Shown in pieces: positions 39,043 to 46,999 of a DNA stretch of 49,744 bases. The notes under the pieces were generated by a model. That model had not been told where the DNA came from. It saw nothing but the letters and a program-made list of their open reading frames with translations, and did no database searches. How positions within the stretch are numbered: position 1 is the stretch's first letter; each line of letters starts with the position of its first letter. This DNA comes from a virus, in the IMG/VR virus record IMGVR_UViG_3300047325_000097, positions 1 through 49,744 of that record. One strand, written 5' to 3'. Position numbers and translations under genes: made by a program.

Positions 39043-39897
39043 ATGAAAGATTTAATAATTGGTTGCTCTGATAGATATAACTGGAACAAAATAAAATATT
39101 GGGTTAACAGCGTAGATAAATCCGGCTTTACCGGTGACAAATTAATTATATTTGGAAATGTGGATAAAAATACTATCCAAGAATGTGTAAATCGAGGATG
39201 GATAGTAAGCTTTATCGGCACACCGGATAATTCCGGTAATTATGTATATCAAAATCGCATGTCTATTGCGGTTGACAGATTTTTAGCAATATGGCAGGTA
39301 TTACATCAAATTGGTAACAATTATGAATATGTAATTCATACTGATGTAAAAGATGTAGTTTTTCAATTAAATCCGAGTGTTGGGATACGCGGGTTACTTG
39401 GCGGCAACAAAAAGTTTTTGGTTAGCTCTGAAAGCTTGAAATATTGTGATGAGCCATGGGGTCAACAAAATATGATAGACACTTTTGGTCAAGGCTATTA
39501 TTCCATTCACAAAGATGACGAAATTTTTAACATGGGTGTAACAGCTGGTACGTCAAAAATTATGATGGATATGGCAAAAACGGTGTTTCAGTTAAGTATG
39601 TCACGTTCTATACCTAATGCTGATCAAGCCTGCTTAAATTTCTTATTACAAACGGAAGCTTGGGCAAATATTACAAAATTTGTAAGAAGCGAAGACGGGT
39701 TTGCTGCTCAAACAGGTACGACTATGGACGAATCAAAAATTGCTAATTTTGCTCCAAAACTATTAGAACCTGCACCCATATGGGATGGGTCTGTTGTACG
39801 AACCAGTACCGGTATGACTCACTATATATTACATCAATATGATCGTGTGAAGTCAATAAGAGACGCTATCTATCAGAAGTATGATGATACTGTTTAA
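39043..39897 (+). CDS. Glycosyltransferase-like protein (GT-A type)
   Basis: 284 residues. The start KDLIIGCSDRYNWNKIKYWV and LIIFGNVDKNTIQECVNRGW look like a Rossmann-type sugar-nucleotide domain. YVIHTDVKDVVFQLNP gives a DxxD/DxD-like metal site at about 102-106, FLVSSESLKYCDEPWG and FNMGVTAGTSKIMMDM follow the pattern of GT-A enzymes that display fixed-position acceptors. Family not certain. First gene of the plus-strand sugar island. Confidence 0.65.
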   Translation: MKDLIIGCSDRYNWNKIKYWVNSVDKSGFTGDKLIIFGNVDKNTIQECVNRGWIVSFIGTPDNSGNYVYQNRMSIAVDRFLAIWQVLHQIGNNYEYVIHTDVKDVVFQLNPSVGIRGLLGGNKKFLVSSESLKYCDEPWGQQNMIDTFGQGYYSIHKDDEIFNMGVTAGTSKIMMDMAKTVFQLSMSRSIPNADQACLNFLLQTEAWANITKFVRSEDGFAAQTGTTMDESKIANFAPKLLEPAPIWDGSVVRTSTGMTHYILHQYDRVKSIRDAIYQKYDDTV

Positions 39898-39933
39898 TTA
39901 AAATTCAAGATGCGATCTATTATGGAAATATAA

Positions 39934-40911
39934 ATGCAAATTACAATAGAGCAACTTCATCAAAACGTTAATAATTATCTAGCACAAATGCACCCGGTAC
40001 CCAATTACACAATAGGGAGAAGTATTGTTACTTCTTGCTATGATAAAGAGTTCCCAAGTGCTTGGGTATTATTAAATGAATTAAAACGATTAGATGTTAC
40101 ACTTCCGATTGAAGTGTTCTATAGAGATGACGAATTATCATCAAAACAAATTGATTTACTATCTTCTATTTCAAATAATGTTAAGGTAAAAAAAATCAAA
40201 AATGTAGTTAAAAACTTAGTTGATAGATATGGTCATACCCAAGGTTGGGGAACTAAAGTGTATGCTATTTTAGAAAGTGAATATACAGAAAATTTATGGC
40301 TAGATTGCGACAACAATCCGATTGTTAACCCAGAATTTTTGTTTAATGATCACGAATATGTACAAAAAGGATCATTGTTCTGGCGTGATATGTACAGTGT
40401 AGATAGTGCAGCACAATACGCCCCAAGTAGCATTATGTGGTCAGTGTTTAATGTGCCGTGGTCAGATGCCGAGCCGTTTGAATCTGGACAATTTTTAATT
40501 AATAAAAACAAATGTTGGAGACAATTGGATTTAGTTAAATGGTATGCTGATAACCCAGAAATTTATTATGTCTATAGTGGTGATAAAGAGACATGGAGAT
40601 TTGCATTTCAGCATTTACATTTTAGAAATGGTGGGCAGTTTCCACAAATAAATTATCATTCAAATAATAATGCTTACTGCCCTTACGGCATAATGCCTTA
40701 TGGACCAAATTCTCGAGGAAAAACAAATATTTATGGAAAGTGGTTGGGCGGAAGTTGTATGTGTCAGAGGGATAGAGAAGGTCATGAAATCTTCAATCAT
40801 AGAAATATTAACAAATTTAAATTGTTAGATAATGTTTTTAATAATGATATTCAAAATGAACAATACTATCACGACCACATAAAAGTTCTTCAAGAAATTT
40901 TGAAACAATAG
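39934..40911 (+). CDS. Glycosyltransferase (mannosyltransferase-like, GT71/GT8-type)
   Basis: 325 residues. RSIVTSCYDKEFPSAWVLLN and LPIEVFYRDDELSSKQIDLL form the nucleotide-sugar domain; GWGTKVYAILESEYTENLWL followed by DCDNNPIVNPEFLF holds the DxD metal motif, like alpha-mannosyltransferase MNN1-type proteins. FWRDMYSVDSAAQYAPSS and ESGQFLINKNKCWRQLDLV continue this pattern. C-terminal helix KLLDNVFNNDIQNEQYYHDH; the following spacer carries a degraded copy of this end. Confidence 0.7.
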   Translation: MQITIEQLHQNVNNYLAQMHPVPNYTIGRSIVTSCYDKEFPSAWVLLNELKRLDVTLPIEVFYRDDELSSKQIDLLSSISNNVKVKKIKNVVKNLVDRYGHTQGWGTKVYAILESEYTENLWLDCDNNPIVNPEFLFNDHEYVQKGSLFWRDMYSVDSAAQYAPSSIMWSVFNVPWSDAEPFESGQFLINKNKCWRQLDLVKWYADNPEIYYVYSGDKETWRFAFQHLHFRNGGQFPQINYHSNNNAYCPYGIMPYGPNSRGKTNIYGKWLGGSCMCQRDREGHEIFNHRNINKFKLLDNVFNNDIQNEQYYHDHIKVLQEILKQ

Positions 40912-41054
40912 ATTCCAAATTTATAAATTCTGTATTAGAGATCACGGATTTCTTACGCGACTCATTAAATGGGAACGTTTTTAATAATGACATTTTGAAT
41001 GAATCATGCTATCATGAACATATTAAATTGTTGAAAGGACTATTAAATGCCTAA
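40911..41054 (+). pseudogene. Degraded tandem copy of the preceding glycosyltransferase C-terminus
   Basis: Starting at the stop of the glycosyltransferase, a different frame is open for 47 codons without a start and reads GNVFNNDILNESCYHEHIKL near its end. This matches DNVFNNDIQNEQYYHDHIKV in the preceding protein. It ends in the start of the sirtuin gene. Most likely what is left of a tandem duplicate after deletion. Confidence 0.65.
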
Positions 41055-41754
41055 TATTGTCATTCTTACAGGGGCTGGATGCAGTGTCGAATCAGGCATA
41101 ACTACGTTCAGAGACTCAAACGGACTCTGGGAAAATCATCGAATAGAAGATGTTGCGTCTCCTGCTGGATTTAGAAAGAATCCGAATCTTGTTCATAAAT
41201 TCTATAATGCGCGGCGCGCCCAACTTCAGACCGTTGAGCCAAATGCTGCACATTACGCATTAGCTAAATTAGAACAAGAGTGGGAAGGTAACGGATCATT
41301 TCTTTTAATTTCTCAAAATGTTGATAATTTACATGAGCGAGCAGGCAGTGTAAAACTAATCCACATGCACGGCGAACTTACTAAAATTCGATGCACAGAC
41401 TGCGGAAAAGATGAACGATGTGTCGTAGATGTAACAGATCAGTTTATATGTACATCATGTAGTAAAATCGGTACTATGCGTCCAGATATTGTATGGTTTG
41501 GAGAAGTACCTTTTGGATTACGCACAATCTCTGATTATTTAATGACTGCTGATATCTTTGTTTCAATCGGAACATCAGGTGTTGTAGCACCTGCATCACT
41601 GTTTGTTGAGCAAGTTTTACAAAATGGAAGAGGTTGCAGAACAATCGAAATTAATCCAAATCCTACCATTGAAGGTTATTTTGGTCGAGTAATAGCTGAA
41701 CCAGCAACTGTCGGTGTGCCTAAATTGGTTGAAGATTTGATAGAAGAATACTAA
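41047..41754 (+). CDS. cobB: Sirtuin (Sir2/CobB family), class III type
   Basis: 235 residues, full length for CobB. Rossmann start IVILTGAGCSVESGITTFRD (GAGxSxxSGIxxFR), QNVDNLHERAG (NAD pocket), HMHGEL (catalytic His), zinc site CTDCGKDERC / CTSC, RPDIVWFGE and SIGTSG. KFYNARR carries the Tyr and Arg spaced YxxR that in class III sirtuins bind succinyl- or malonyl-lysine. It would remove acyl groups using NAD, or use NAD in another reaction. AAAGGA precedes ATG. Confidence 0.9.
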   Translation: MPNIVILTGAGCSVESGITTFRDSNGLWENHRIEDVASPAGFRKNPNLVHKFYNARRAQLQTVEPNAAHYALAKLEQEWEGNGSFLLISQNVDNLHERAGSVKLIHMHGELTKIRCTDCGKDERCVVDVTDQFICTSCSKIGTMRPDIVWFGEVPFGLRTISDYLMTADIFVSIGTSGVVAPASLFVEQVLQNGRGCRTIEINPNPTIEGYFGRVIAEPATVGVPKLVEDLIEEY

Positions 41755-41873
41755 TGGACGAAAAAAAAGATTGGACGAAATATTTGATGGAAAACGAAGC
41801 TTGGTTATTAACAGAGGAATCAATAAAAGACGAAGATTGGGTACATTGGGGATTAAATGATACCGATGGCTAA
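41754..41873 (+). CDS. Tiny acidic, Trp-rich protein coupled to the sirtuin
   Basis: 39 residues starting on the TAATG overlap with the sirtuin stop: MDEKKDWTKYLMENEAWLL, then EESIKDEDWVHWGLNDTDG. Four Trp and many Asp/Glu. It overlaps the next gene's start. Function unknown; translational coupling on both sides argues that it is real. Confidence 0.5.
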   Translation: MDEKKDWTKYLMENEAWLLTEESIKDEDWVHWGLNDTDG

Positions 41874-42525
41874 ATTTGCATATGCAACAATACATGATCA
41901 TAACTATAAAGCCTTAAGTGACATTACTTGGGAACAGAATAGAAAATTGTATTGCGAACGATGGGGTTATACCCCGTTTGTTAAGACTGACAATTTTAAT
42001 CCTGACATCAAAATAGGTTTTGAACGTTGCTTCTTAATCAAGGAGATCATGGATAAGAACGAACACGATTTTATATTTTGGTCAGGTACTGATACTGCAA
42101 TCACTAATTTTACAATACCGTTAGATCAACACATATATAATGGGTATTCGATTACCGTTGCACCTGATTTTAACGGAATTAACAACGATTCGATGCTAAT
42201 TCGAAACGATAAAAACGGTAAAGATTTTATCGATTTGATGATTCAGCTGATGCCAGAATATATGGATCATCCTTTCTGCGAACAAGGAATTCTTATGGAA
42301 AAATACCAAGAATATCAGCATGTTATTAAGTTAGTTCCACAAAAATTTATGAATTCGTATCACATGCCTTTATACTGTCCTCATAAGGGTGCAAAGGATT
42401 TTAACGATGCATTTGGATTCAACGGCAATTGGACACCGGGTGATTTTCTTTTACATTGTCCTGATCAAACAATGGATGTAAGAATATCGTTATTCAATCA
42501 AGTATTATCATTGGTAATCAAATAA
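41857..42525 (+). CDS. Glycosyltransferase, GT34-like (GMA12/MNN10 type)
   Basis: 222 residues; Met4 (ATG 41866) is an alternative start. FAYATIHDHNYKALSDITWE, RKLYCERWGYTPFVKT and FERCFLIKEIMDKNEHDFIF lead to WSGTDTAITNFTIPL, where DTA/TNF corresponds to the DxD region of GT34-type galactosyl/xylosyl transferases. GYSITVAPDFNGINNDSMLI, PFCEQGILMEKYQ and FLLHCPDQ resemble later GT34 motifs. It adds a hexose or pentose to an unknown acceptor. Confidence 0.75.
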   Translation: MIPMAKFAYATIHDHNYKALSDITWEQNRKLYCERWGYTPFVKTDNFNPDIKIGFERCFLIKEIMDKNEHDFIFWSGTDTAITNFTIPLDQHIYNGYSITVAPDFNGINNDSMLIRNDKNGKDFIDLMIQLMPEYMDHPFCEQGILMEKYQEYQHVIKLVPQKFMNSYHMPLYCPHKGAKDFNDAFGFNGNWTPGDFLLHCPDQTMDVRISLFNQVLSLVIK

Positions 42526-42579
42526 ACTACTTCGGTCCGCGAACTGCACTTTTAAATTTATCTATCTGAATTTCGTCGT

Positions 42580-42585
42580 TATAAT
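42580..42585 (+). promoter_or_regulatory. TATAAT six nt before ATG 42592
   Basis: Consensus -10 TATAAT, then AAATTT and ATG; no Shine-Dalgarno. A leaderless-type start for the epimerase operon. Confidence 0.45.
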
Positions 42586-42591
42586 AAATTT

Positions 42592-43413
42592 ATGAAAATG
42601 TTTATAACTGGTTCGTACGGATTTATTGGACAAAATTTATATGAAAAATACAAAAATAATTTTGATATTTTTAGGTATGAAAAACATTCAAATATAGATG
42701 ATGACTTAAATATTTTTCATCCTAATATCATTATTAACGCTGCGGCTGAAATATATAATCCCGAATTAATGTATGAATCTAATGTTGTTTTGTTACAAAA
42801 ACAACTTAGGTGGGCAAGTGAACATAAAATAGAACGGATGATTTGTGTTGGATCAAGCTCAGAATACGGCATTCGGTCAACGCCGCATAAAGAAACCGAT
42901 TGCCCTATGCCAGTTGATATGTATTCGGCTACAAAAGCTGCCGGAACAATGTTATGTCTTGGTTACGCTAAGACGTATAAATTACCTGTTTGTGTTGCAA
43001 GACCATATAGTGTTTACGGCAAGTACGAAAAACAACACAGGTTGTTTCCTCGTTTAATAAATGCCTTTAAAAATAATGATCCAATGACATTGTATGATGG
43101 TAATCACGATTTTATATATATTGATGATTTTATTAAAGGTATTGATATTCTATTGAATGCCGATCAAGATAAAATTATAGGCGATATAGTAAATTTTGGT
43201 AGTGGTATTCAAACATCTAACAATGAAGTTTTGGATATATTCAAAAAAATTACTGGTAATCAAAATCCGCCTATTTCATTGGTTAAAAAAATGCGTAAGG
43301 CATTTGAGTCTGATTTATGGGTATGCGATACCACATACGCAAAAGAAAAATATAATTTTGAAACTACTATAGATTTAAATAGCGGAATATCATTTCTAAT
43401 AAGGAACGAATAA
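42592..43413 (+). CDS. NAD-dependent sugar epimerase/dehydratase
   Basis: 273 residues, extended SDR family. KMFITGSYGFIGQNL (GxxGxxG at the N-terminus), INAAAEIYNP, ICVGSSSEYG (active-site Ser/Thr) and MYSATKAAG (YxxxK catalytic pair at about 128-132), ARPYSVYGKYEKQHRLF. Converts a nucleotide sugar for the glycosyltransferases. Slightly short C-terminus. The methyltransferase start overlaps its stop as TAATG. Confidence 0.85.
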   Translation: MKMFITGSYGFIGQNLYEKYKNNFDIFRYEKHSNIDDDLNIFHPNIIINAAAEIYNPELMYESNVVLLQKQLRWASEHKIERMICVGSSSEYGIRSTPHKETDCPMPVDMYSATKAAGTMLCLGYAKTYKLPVCVARPYSVYGKYEKQHRLFPRLINAFKNNDPMTLYDGNHDFIYIDDFIKGIDILLNADQDKIIGDIVNFGSGIQTSNNEVLDIFKKITGNQNPPISLVKKMRKAFESDLWVCDTTYAKEKYNFETTIDLNSGISFLIRNE

Positions 43414-43958
43414 TGGATATTTTTGGAAAAAACGATCACGTTAAAATAGACCAAGCTCATGCAGAACTTTTAAAAGGTTTAGTCGTAGCAAATAAACCAA
43501 AAAGCATTTTAGAATTGGGCATAGGTGGCGGGGCTTCTGCTGATGCAATTTTAGAAGGTTTGGCGTTTAATCAACAACAATATGATTATACATTAGTTGA
43601 TAATTGGATGGACTTTGGATATAAAGCGCCAGATATAGTTGTAGAAAAATATAGTAATAAAATAAATCTAATTACATCAAACGAAAAAGATTTTGTATTC
43701 TCTTGTAGGTCCTCATATGATTTTATTATGAGCGATGCTGATCACGAGTCAACTGATCAATGGTTTGAATATGTTTATGAAAATATTTTAAACGATAGTG
43801 GAATCTTATGCTATCACGATATAAGCGTATTTTATCCAAACTTATTAACAATATACAATAAATGCAAAGAAAGAAAATTATCACATAAATTATTTAACCG
43901 TAATAGTTTATCGACTGAAAAATGCGAAAGAGGTTTATTGGTAATTTTTAAAAATTAA
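43413..43958 (+). CDS. SAM-dependent methyltransferase-like protein
   Basis: 181 residues. Class I fold: SILELGIGGGASADAILEGL (SAM motif I), YDYTLVDNWMDFG (acidic ribose-binding residue), YDFIMSDADHESTDQWFEYV and DSGILCYHDISVFYPN. The D-H pattern resembles the Methyltransf_24/CmcI type that often modifies sugars. Coupled to the epimerase (TAATG, with AAGGA before). Confidence 0.75.
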   Translation: MDIFGKNDHVKIDQAHAELLKGLVVANKPKSILELGIGGGASADAILEGLAFNQQQYDYTLVDNWMDFGYKAPDIVVEKYSNKINLITSNEKDFVFSCRSSYDFIMSDADHESTDQWFEYVYENILNDSGILCYHDISVFYPNLLTIYNKCKERKLSHKLFNRNSLSTEKCERGLLVIFKN

Positions 43959-43960
43959 AT

Positions 43961-43966
43961 TATAAT
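43961..43966 (+). promoter_or_regulatory. TATAAT six nt before ATG 43973
   Basis: TATAAT, GGTAAA, ATG; no Shine-Dalgarno. The same geometry as at 42580. Confidence 0.45.
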
Positions 43967-43972
43967 GGTAAA

Positions 43973-44605
43973 ATGAAATCAAAAGAAAAACTTATATCTA
44001 GAATCTACGAAATCACATATAAACATAAACTATCTCATCTTAGTTCGTGTTTAAGCGCATTACCAATTTTGATGGAAATATATCAAGATCGTAAAGACGA
44101 CGAAGTGTTTATATTGTCAAATGGCCACGCCGGTTTAGCATTATATGTATTACTAGAAGATTTATACGGAGTTGATGCAGAAGAACTTTTAGAGAAGCAT
44201 GGTATACACCCAAGTAAAGATTTAGCCAATCATTTATATTGTAGCACCGGAAGCCTAGGGTCAGGATTACCAATTGCAGTAGGACATGCATTAGCTAATA
44301 GGAACAAAGATGTGTTTTGTATGATAAGTGATGGTGAATGCGGAGAAGGATCCATCTGGGAAGCCGTGCGCTTTGCATATGAACAAAATCTTACTAATTT
44401 GCACATATATGTCAATATAAATGGAATGAGTGCAACTGATTTTATTAATGTAGAATATCTAAAAAACAGACTACTTGTTTTTAATCCAAATATTAATATC
44501 AGACTTAGTTCTCCTACTGAATTTGATTTTGCAAAAGGGCTTGTCACCCATTATCATGTATTAAATGAAGATCAGTATAATCAATTAAAGGTAGAGGTTG
44601 GTTAA
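43973..44605 (+). CDS. Transketolase, N-terminal (pyrophosphate) subunit, short
   Basis: 210 residues. HLSSCLSALPILMEIYQ, FILSNGHAGLALYVLLEDLY and STGSLGSGLPIAVGHALANR follow the transketolase N domain. The thiamine-diphosphate motif is MISDGECGEGSIWEAVRFAY with the Asn about 28 residues later in VNINGMSAT. Free N subunits are usually about 270 residues, so this is a minimal one. Pairs with the next gene. It probably makes or breaks a sugar C-C bond for an unusual sugar rather than serving the pentose pathway. Confidence 0.85.
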   Translation: MKSKEKLISRIYEITYKHKLSHLSSCLSALPILMEIYQDRKDDEVFILSNGHAGLALYVLLEDLYGVDAEELLEKHGIHPSKDLANHLYCSTGSLGSGLPIAVGHALANRNKDVFCMISDGECGEGSIWEAVRFAYEQNLTNLHIYVNINGMSATDFINVEYLKNRLLVFNPNINIRLSSPTEFDFAKGLVTHYHVLNEDQYNQLKVEVG

Positions 44606-45076
44606 ATGAGGAAAGAATTTGCAGTTGAACTAGAAAAATATATGAAGAATGATAGCAATATAATTCTTCTTACTGCCGATCTCGGTTTTGGTATACTTGA
44701 CAGCATTAAAGAAAACTTACCAAATCAATTTTATAATCTCGGTGCATCTGAACAATTAATGATAGGTGTTGCAATTGGTTTAGCAGAAAGTGGAAAAATT
44801 CCGGTTTGTTATTCAATAAGTCCTTTTTTAATTTTACGTCCATTTGAACTACTTCGAACCTATGTAAATTACGAATCAATACCAATTAAATTGGTTGGTA
44901 GTGGTAGAGATAAAGATTATATACATGATGGTATCAGTCACTGGGCTGATGATTTGCATCAATATCTATCTCCTTTAGAAAATATCAAATGCCATTATCC
45001 GACTGATATAAATGATATTGATATGAAAGATTTTATATACAATAAAAAACCATATTATATGAATTTAGCCAGATGA
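44606..45076 (+). CDS. Transketolase, C-terminal (pyrimidine) subunit, truncated
   Basis: 156 residues, starting directly after the N-subunit stop. LTADLGFGILDSIKENLPNQ, FYNLGASEQLMIGVAIGLAE (the Glu that activates thiamine) and VCYSISPFLILRPFELLRTY, KLVGSGRDKDYIHDGISHWA match the pyrimidine-binding domain. The third, C-terminal transketolase domain is absent; it is not needed for catalysis in principle. Overlaps the dehydratase gene by 4 nt. Confidence 0.82.
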   Translation: MRKEFAVELEKYMKNDSNIILLTADLGFGILDSIKENLPNQFYNLGASEQLMIGVAIGLAESGKIPVCYSISPFLILRPFELLRTYVNYESIPIKLVGSGRDKDYIHDGISHWADDLHQYLSPLENIKCHYPTDINDIDMKDFIYNKKPYYMNLAR

Positions 45077-46017
45077 ATAAAGTATTATTGATTACCGGAT
45101 GTCTTGGTTTTATAGGGCAATACGTAACGAAGGCATGTTTAGACCAAGGTTGGTATGTAACCGGAATTGATTCTGAAACCTATGCTGCTGATACAACTGC
45201 ATTAATAGGTTTATCAAAGTATAATAATTTCAGATATATGAATCTAGACATAAATGATTTAACAAGATTGTATGATGCTGATTATGTAATAAATTTAGCA
45301 GCAGAATCGGATGTCGATTCATCCATAATAAACAGTGCTAAATTTTTACATAGTAATATTAACGGTGTGCATAATATTCTACGTCTTATACAATCAAGAC
45401 CCGATAATGCAAGACCAACCTTACTACAGTTTTCTACTGACGAAGTATATGGTGATATTATACACGGCGCACATTTTGAAACCGATCAATTGAACCCTAG
45501 TAATCCATACGCAGCAACAAAAGCAAGTGCAGATTTGCTTATAAAATCATATCATAGAACTTATGATATACCTTATCTAATTGTTCGGCCTACAAATAAT
45601 TACGGCATTGGGCAAAACACAGAGAAATTTTTACCAAAAACTTTAAAACATTTAAATCTTGGAAGAAAAGTGCCATTACATGAACAAGGGACTCCGGTGA
45701 GGACCTGGCTTCATGTAGAAGATACTGCAAATGCAATTCTTACCATTATTAGATCTAATGTTATAAATGAAACTTATAACATAAGTGGTAATTACGAATG
45801 TTCTAATTTACATGTTCTTAAACAAATTCTTAAATTAACCCATAATGTAACAGATTATCTACCTTTTGTGGACTTTAGTGTTAATCGTCCTGGACAAGAC
45901 GTCAGATATTCAATTAACGATGATAAAATACATCAGCTCGGATGGACTAATATAAAAGACTTTACAACTGAATTACCTTCTATTGTACATTTTTATACAA
46001 GTAATTTTTTATGGTAA
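45073..46017 (+). CDS. dTDP-glucose 4,6-dehydratase-like (RfbB family) protein
   Basis: 314 residues. LLITGCLGFIGQYVTKACLD (NAD motif), NLAAESDVDSSI (AAESHVD motif), LLQFSTDEVYGDI (STDEVYG, catalytic Thr-Asp-Glu), PYAATKASADLL (YxxxK), RPTNNYGIGQNTEKFLPKTL and VRTWLHVEDTANAI. These are the signature motifs of RfbB, which makes 4-keto-6-deoxy sugars. ATG overlaps the transketolase stop (ATGA). Confidence 0.88.
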   Translation: MNKVLLITGCLGFIGQYVTKACLDQGWYVTGIDSETYAADTTALIGLSKYNNFRYMNLDINDLTRLYDADYVINLAAESDVDSSIINSAKFLHSNINGVHNILRLIQSRPDNARPTLLQFSTDEVYGDIIHGAHFETDQLNPSNPYAATKASADLLIKSYHRTYDIPYLIVRPTNNYGIGQNTEKFLPKTLKHLNLGRKVPLHEQGTPVRTWLHVEDTANAILTIIRSNVINETYNISGNYECSNLHVLKQILKLTHNVTDYLPFVDFSVNRPGQDVRYSINDDKIHQLGWTNIKDFTTELPSIVHFYTSNFLW

Positions 46018-46154
46018 TGATAGCCAAATTTACGTTAATGCAATTTAATGGCACATTAACTGAATGTATCATAATTTGATTGACAAACTCCAAAATACTG
46101 TTAAAACGTCGTAATGTACGATCAATGGTGACCGTACAACCGGAAGGAATTTTT

Positions 46155-46925
46155 ATGCGTATCAAGAATCTTTTACTTACATCAGCGTTTGCATTTGTAT
46201 CTTTCACAAGCATCGCTCTTGCCCAACAAGCTCCGCAAGCAAGTCTCAACCTTGACAATAGTGGTTCTATCAGCAACGTGCTTTCGACTCAAGCTGTTAG
46301 TTTGGGCACCGGTAGCTCCTATAGCGTTGCAAACGGTTCGGCTGCTGCTGCTTCCGCAGGTACTGCTGTTACTGCACCGTATGGTAACGGTTACACTGGT
46401 AATTCTTCGGCTATTTCTGGAACGACTTCAACGTCCAACCAGGGGCAAGCTTATAACTACTCAACTGGTACTGCTGGCGGTAATGCAACGTCCGATGGCG
46501 ATGCTACCGCAGCATATACAGGCAGTGCTGATTACAATGTCAATGCTGCACCGCTTGGTAATTCGGGTTATCAGACCTCACAGACATTGTCATTGAACGG
46601 TGGGATTAGTAGCAGCGATGCTATTGGCATTAACAATGTTGGCACCAATGGCGGCGGTGCTGCCGCTTCTTCTACAAACAGCGACTTTAACGAATCCGGT
46701 TATGTGGCTTCTAACGGCTCCCCCACCAACGGCGGTGTTAGCGTTAATGTAATTGGCGGCGTTGCTGATAATAAGGCAACTGATTCACAGTCTTCTACCT
46801 CGAACACCATTACGCTTACCAACGCCTCGGCTCCAAACGTTGTACTTACAGATAACAGCACTCCGGTTGCAGTTGCCAATACCACGGTAACAGTTACCGG
46901 TTCGTTTGACGATCCAGCAAAGTAA
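46155..46925 (+). CDS. Exported Ala/Ser/Thr/Gly-rich protein
   Basis: 256 residues from ATG 46155 (AAGGA 5 nt before). Signal peptide MRIKNLLLTSAFAFVSFTSI with probable cleavage after ALA-QQ. The mature protein is low-complexity and rich in Asn, Gly, Ser, Thr and Ala (SLNLDNSGSISNVLSTQAVS, GNGYTGNSSAISGTTSTSNQ), suggesting a beta-solenoid or amyloid-like fold; no Cys. Its base and codon use is visibly more GC-rich than the neighbours, so it may be acquired. Possibly a secreted surface or adhesive protein. Confidence 0.65.
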   Translation: MRIKNLLLTSAFAFVSFTSIALAQQAPQASLNLDNSGSISNVLSTQAVSLGTGSSYSVANGSAAAASAGTAVTAPYGNGYTGNSSAISGTTSTSNQGQAYNYSTGTAGGNATSDGDATAAYTGSADYNVNAAPLGNSGYQTSQTLSLNGGISSSDAIGINNVGTNGGGAAASSTNSDFNESGYVASNGSPTNGGVSVNVIGGVADNKATDSQSSTSNTITLTNASAPNVVLTDNSTPVAVANTTVTVTGSFDDPAK

Positions 46926-46935
46926 ACTATGGTCT

Positions 46936-46965
46936 AAAGTTAGGGTAAGAAATTACCCTAACTTT
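46936..46965 (+). terminator. Hairpin terminator after the exported protein gene
   Basis: AAAGTTAGGGTAA / TTACCCTAACTTT, a perfect 13-bp stem with a GAAA loop, 10 nt after the stop at 46925; a weak CTTTCTTTC tract follows. Confidence 0.75.
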
Positions 46966-46999
46966 CTTTCTTCAACCCAGTATACAAAGAGAAAAAATT

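Noticed and set aside
46080-46108. TTGACA before the exported protein gene as part of a sigma-70 promoter
   Set aside because: No good -10 at 16-18 nt; the only candidate (TTAAAA) has a 15-nt spacer.
46189-46596. Long frame overlapping the exported protein gene, Leu-rich
   Set aside because: Shadow frame of the low-complexity gene at 46155, which has the Shine-Dalgarno and a convincing signal peptide.
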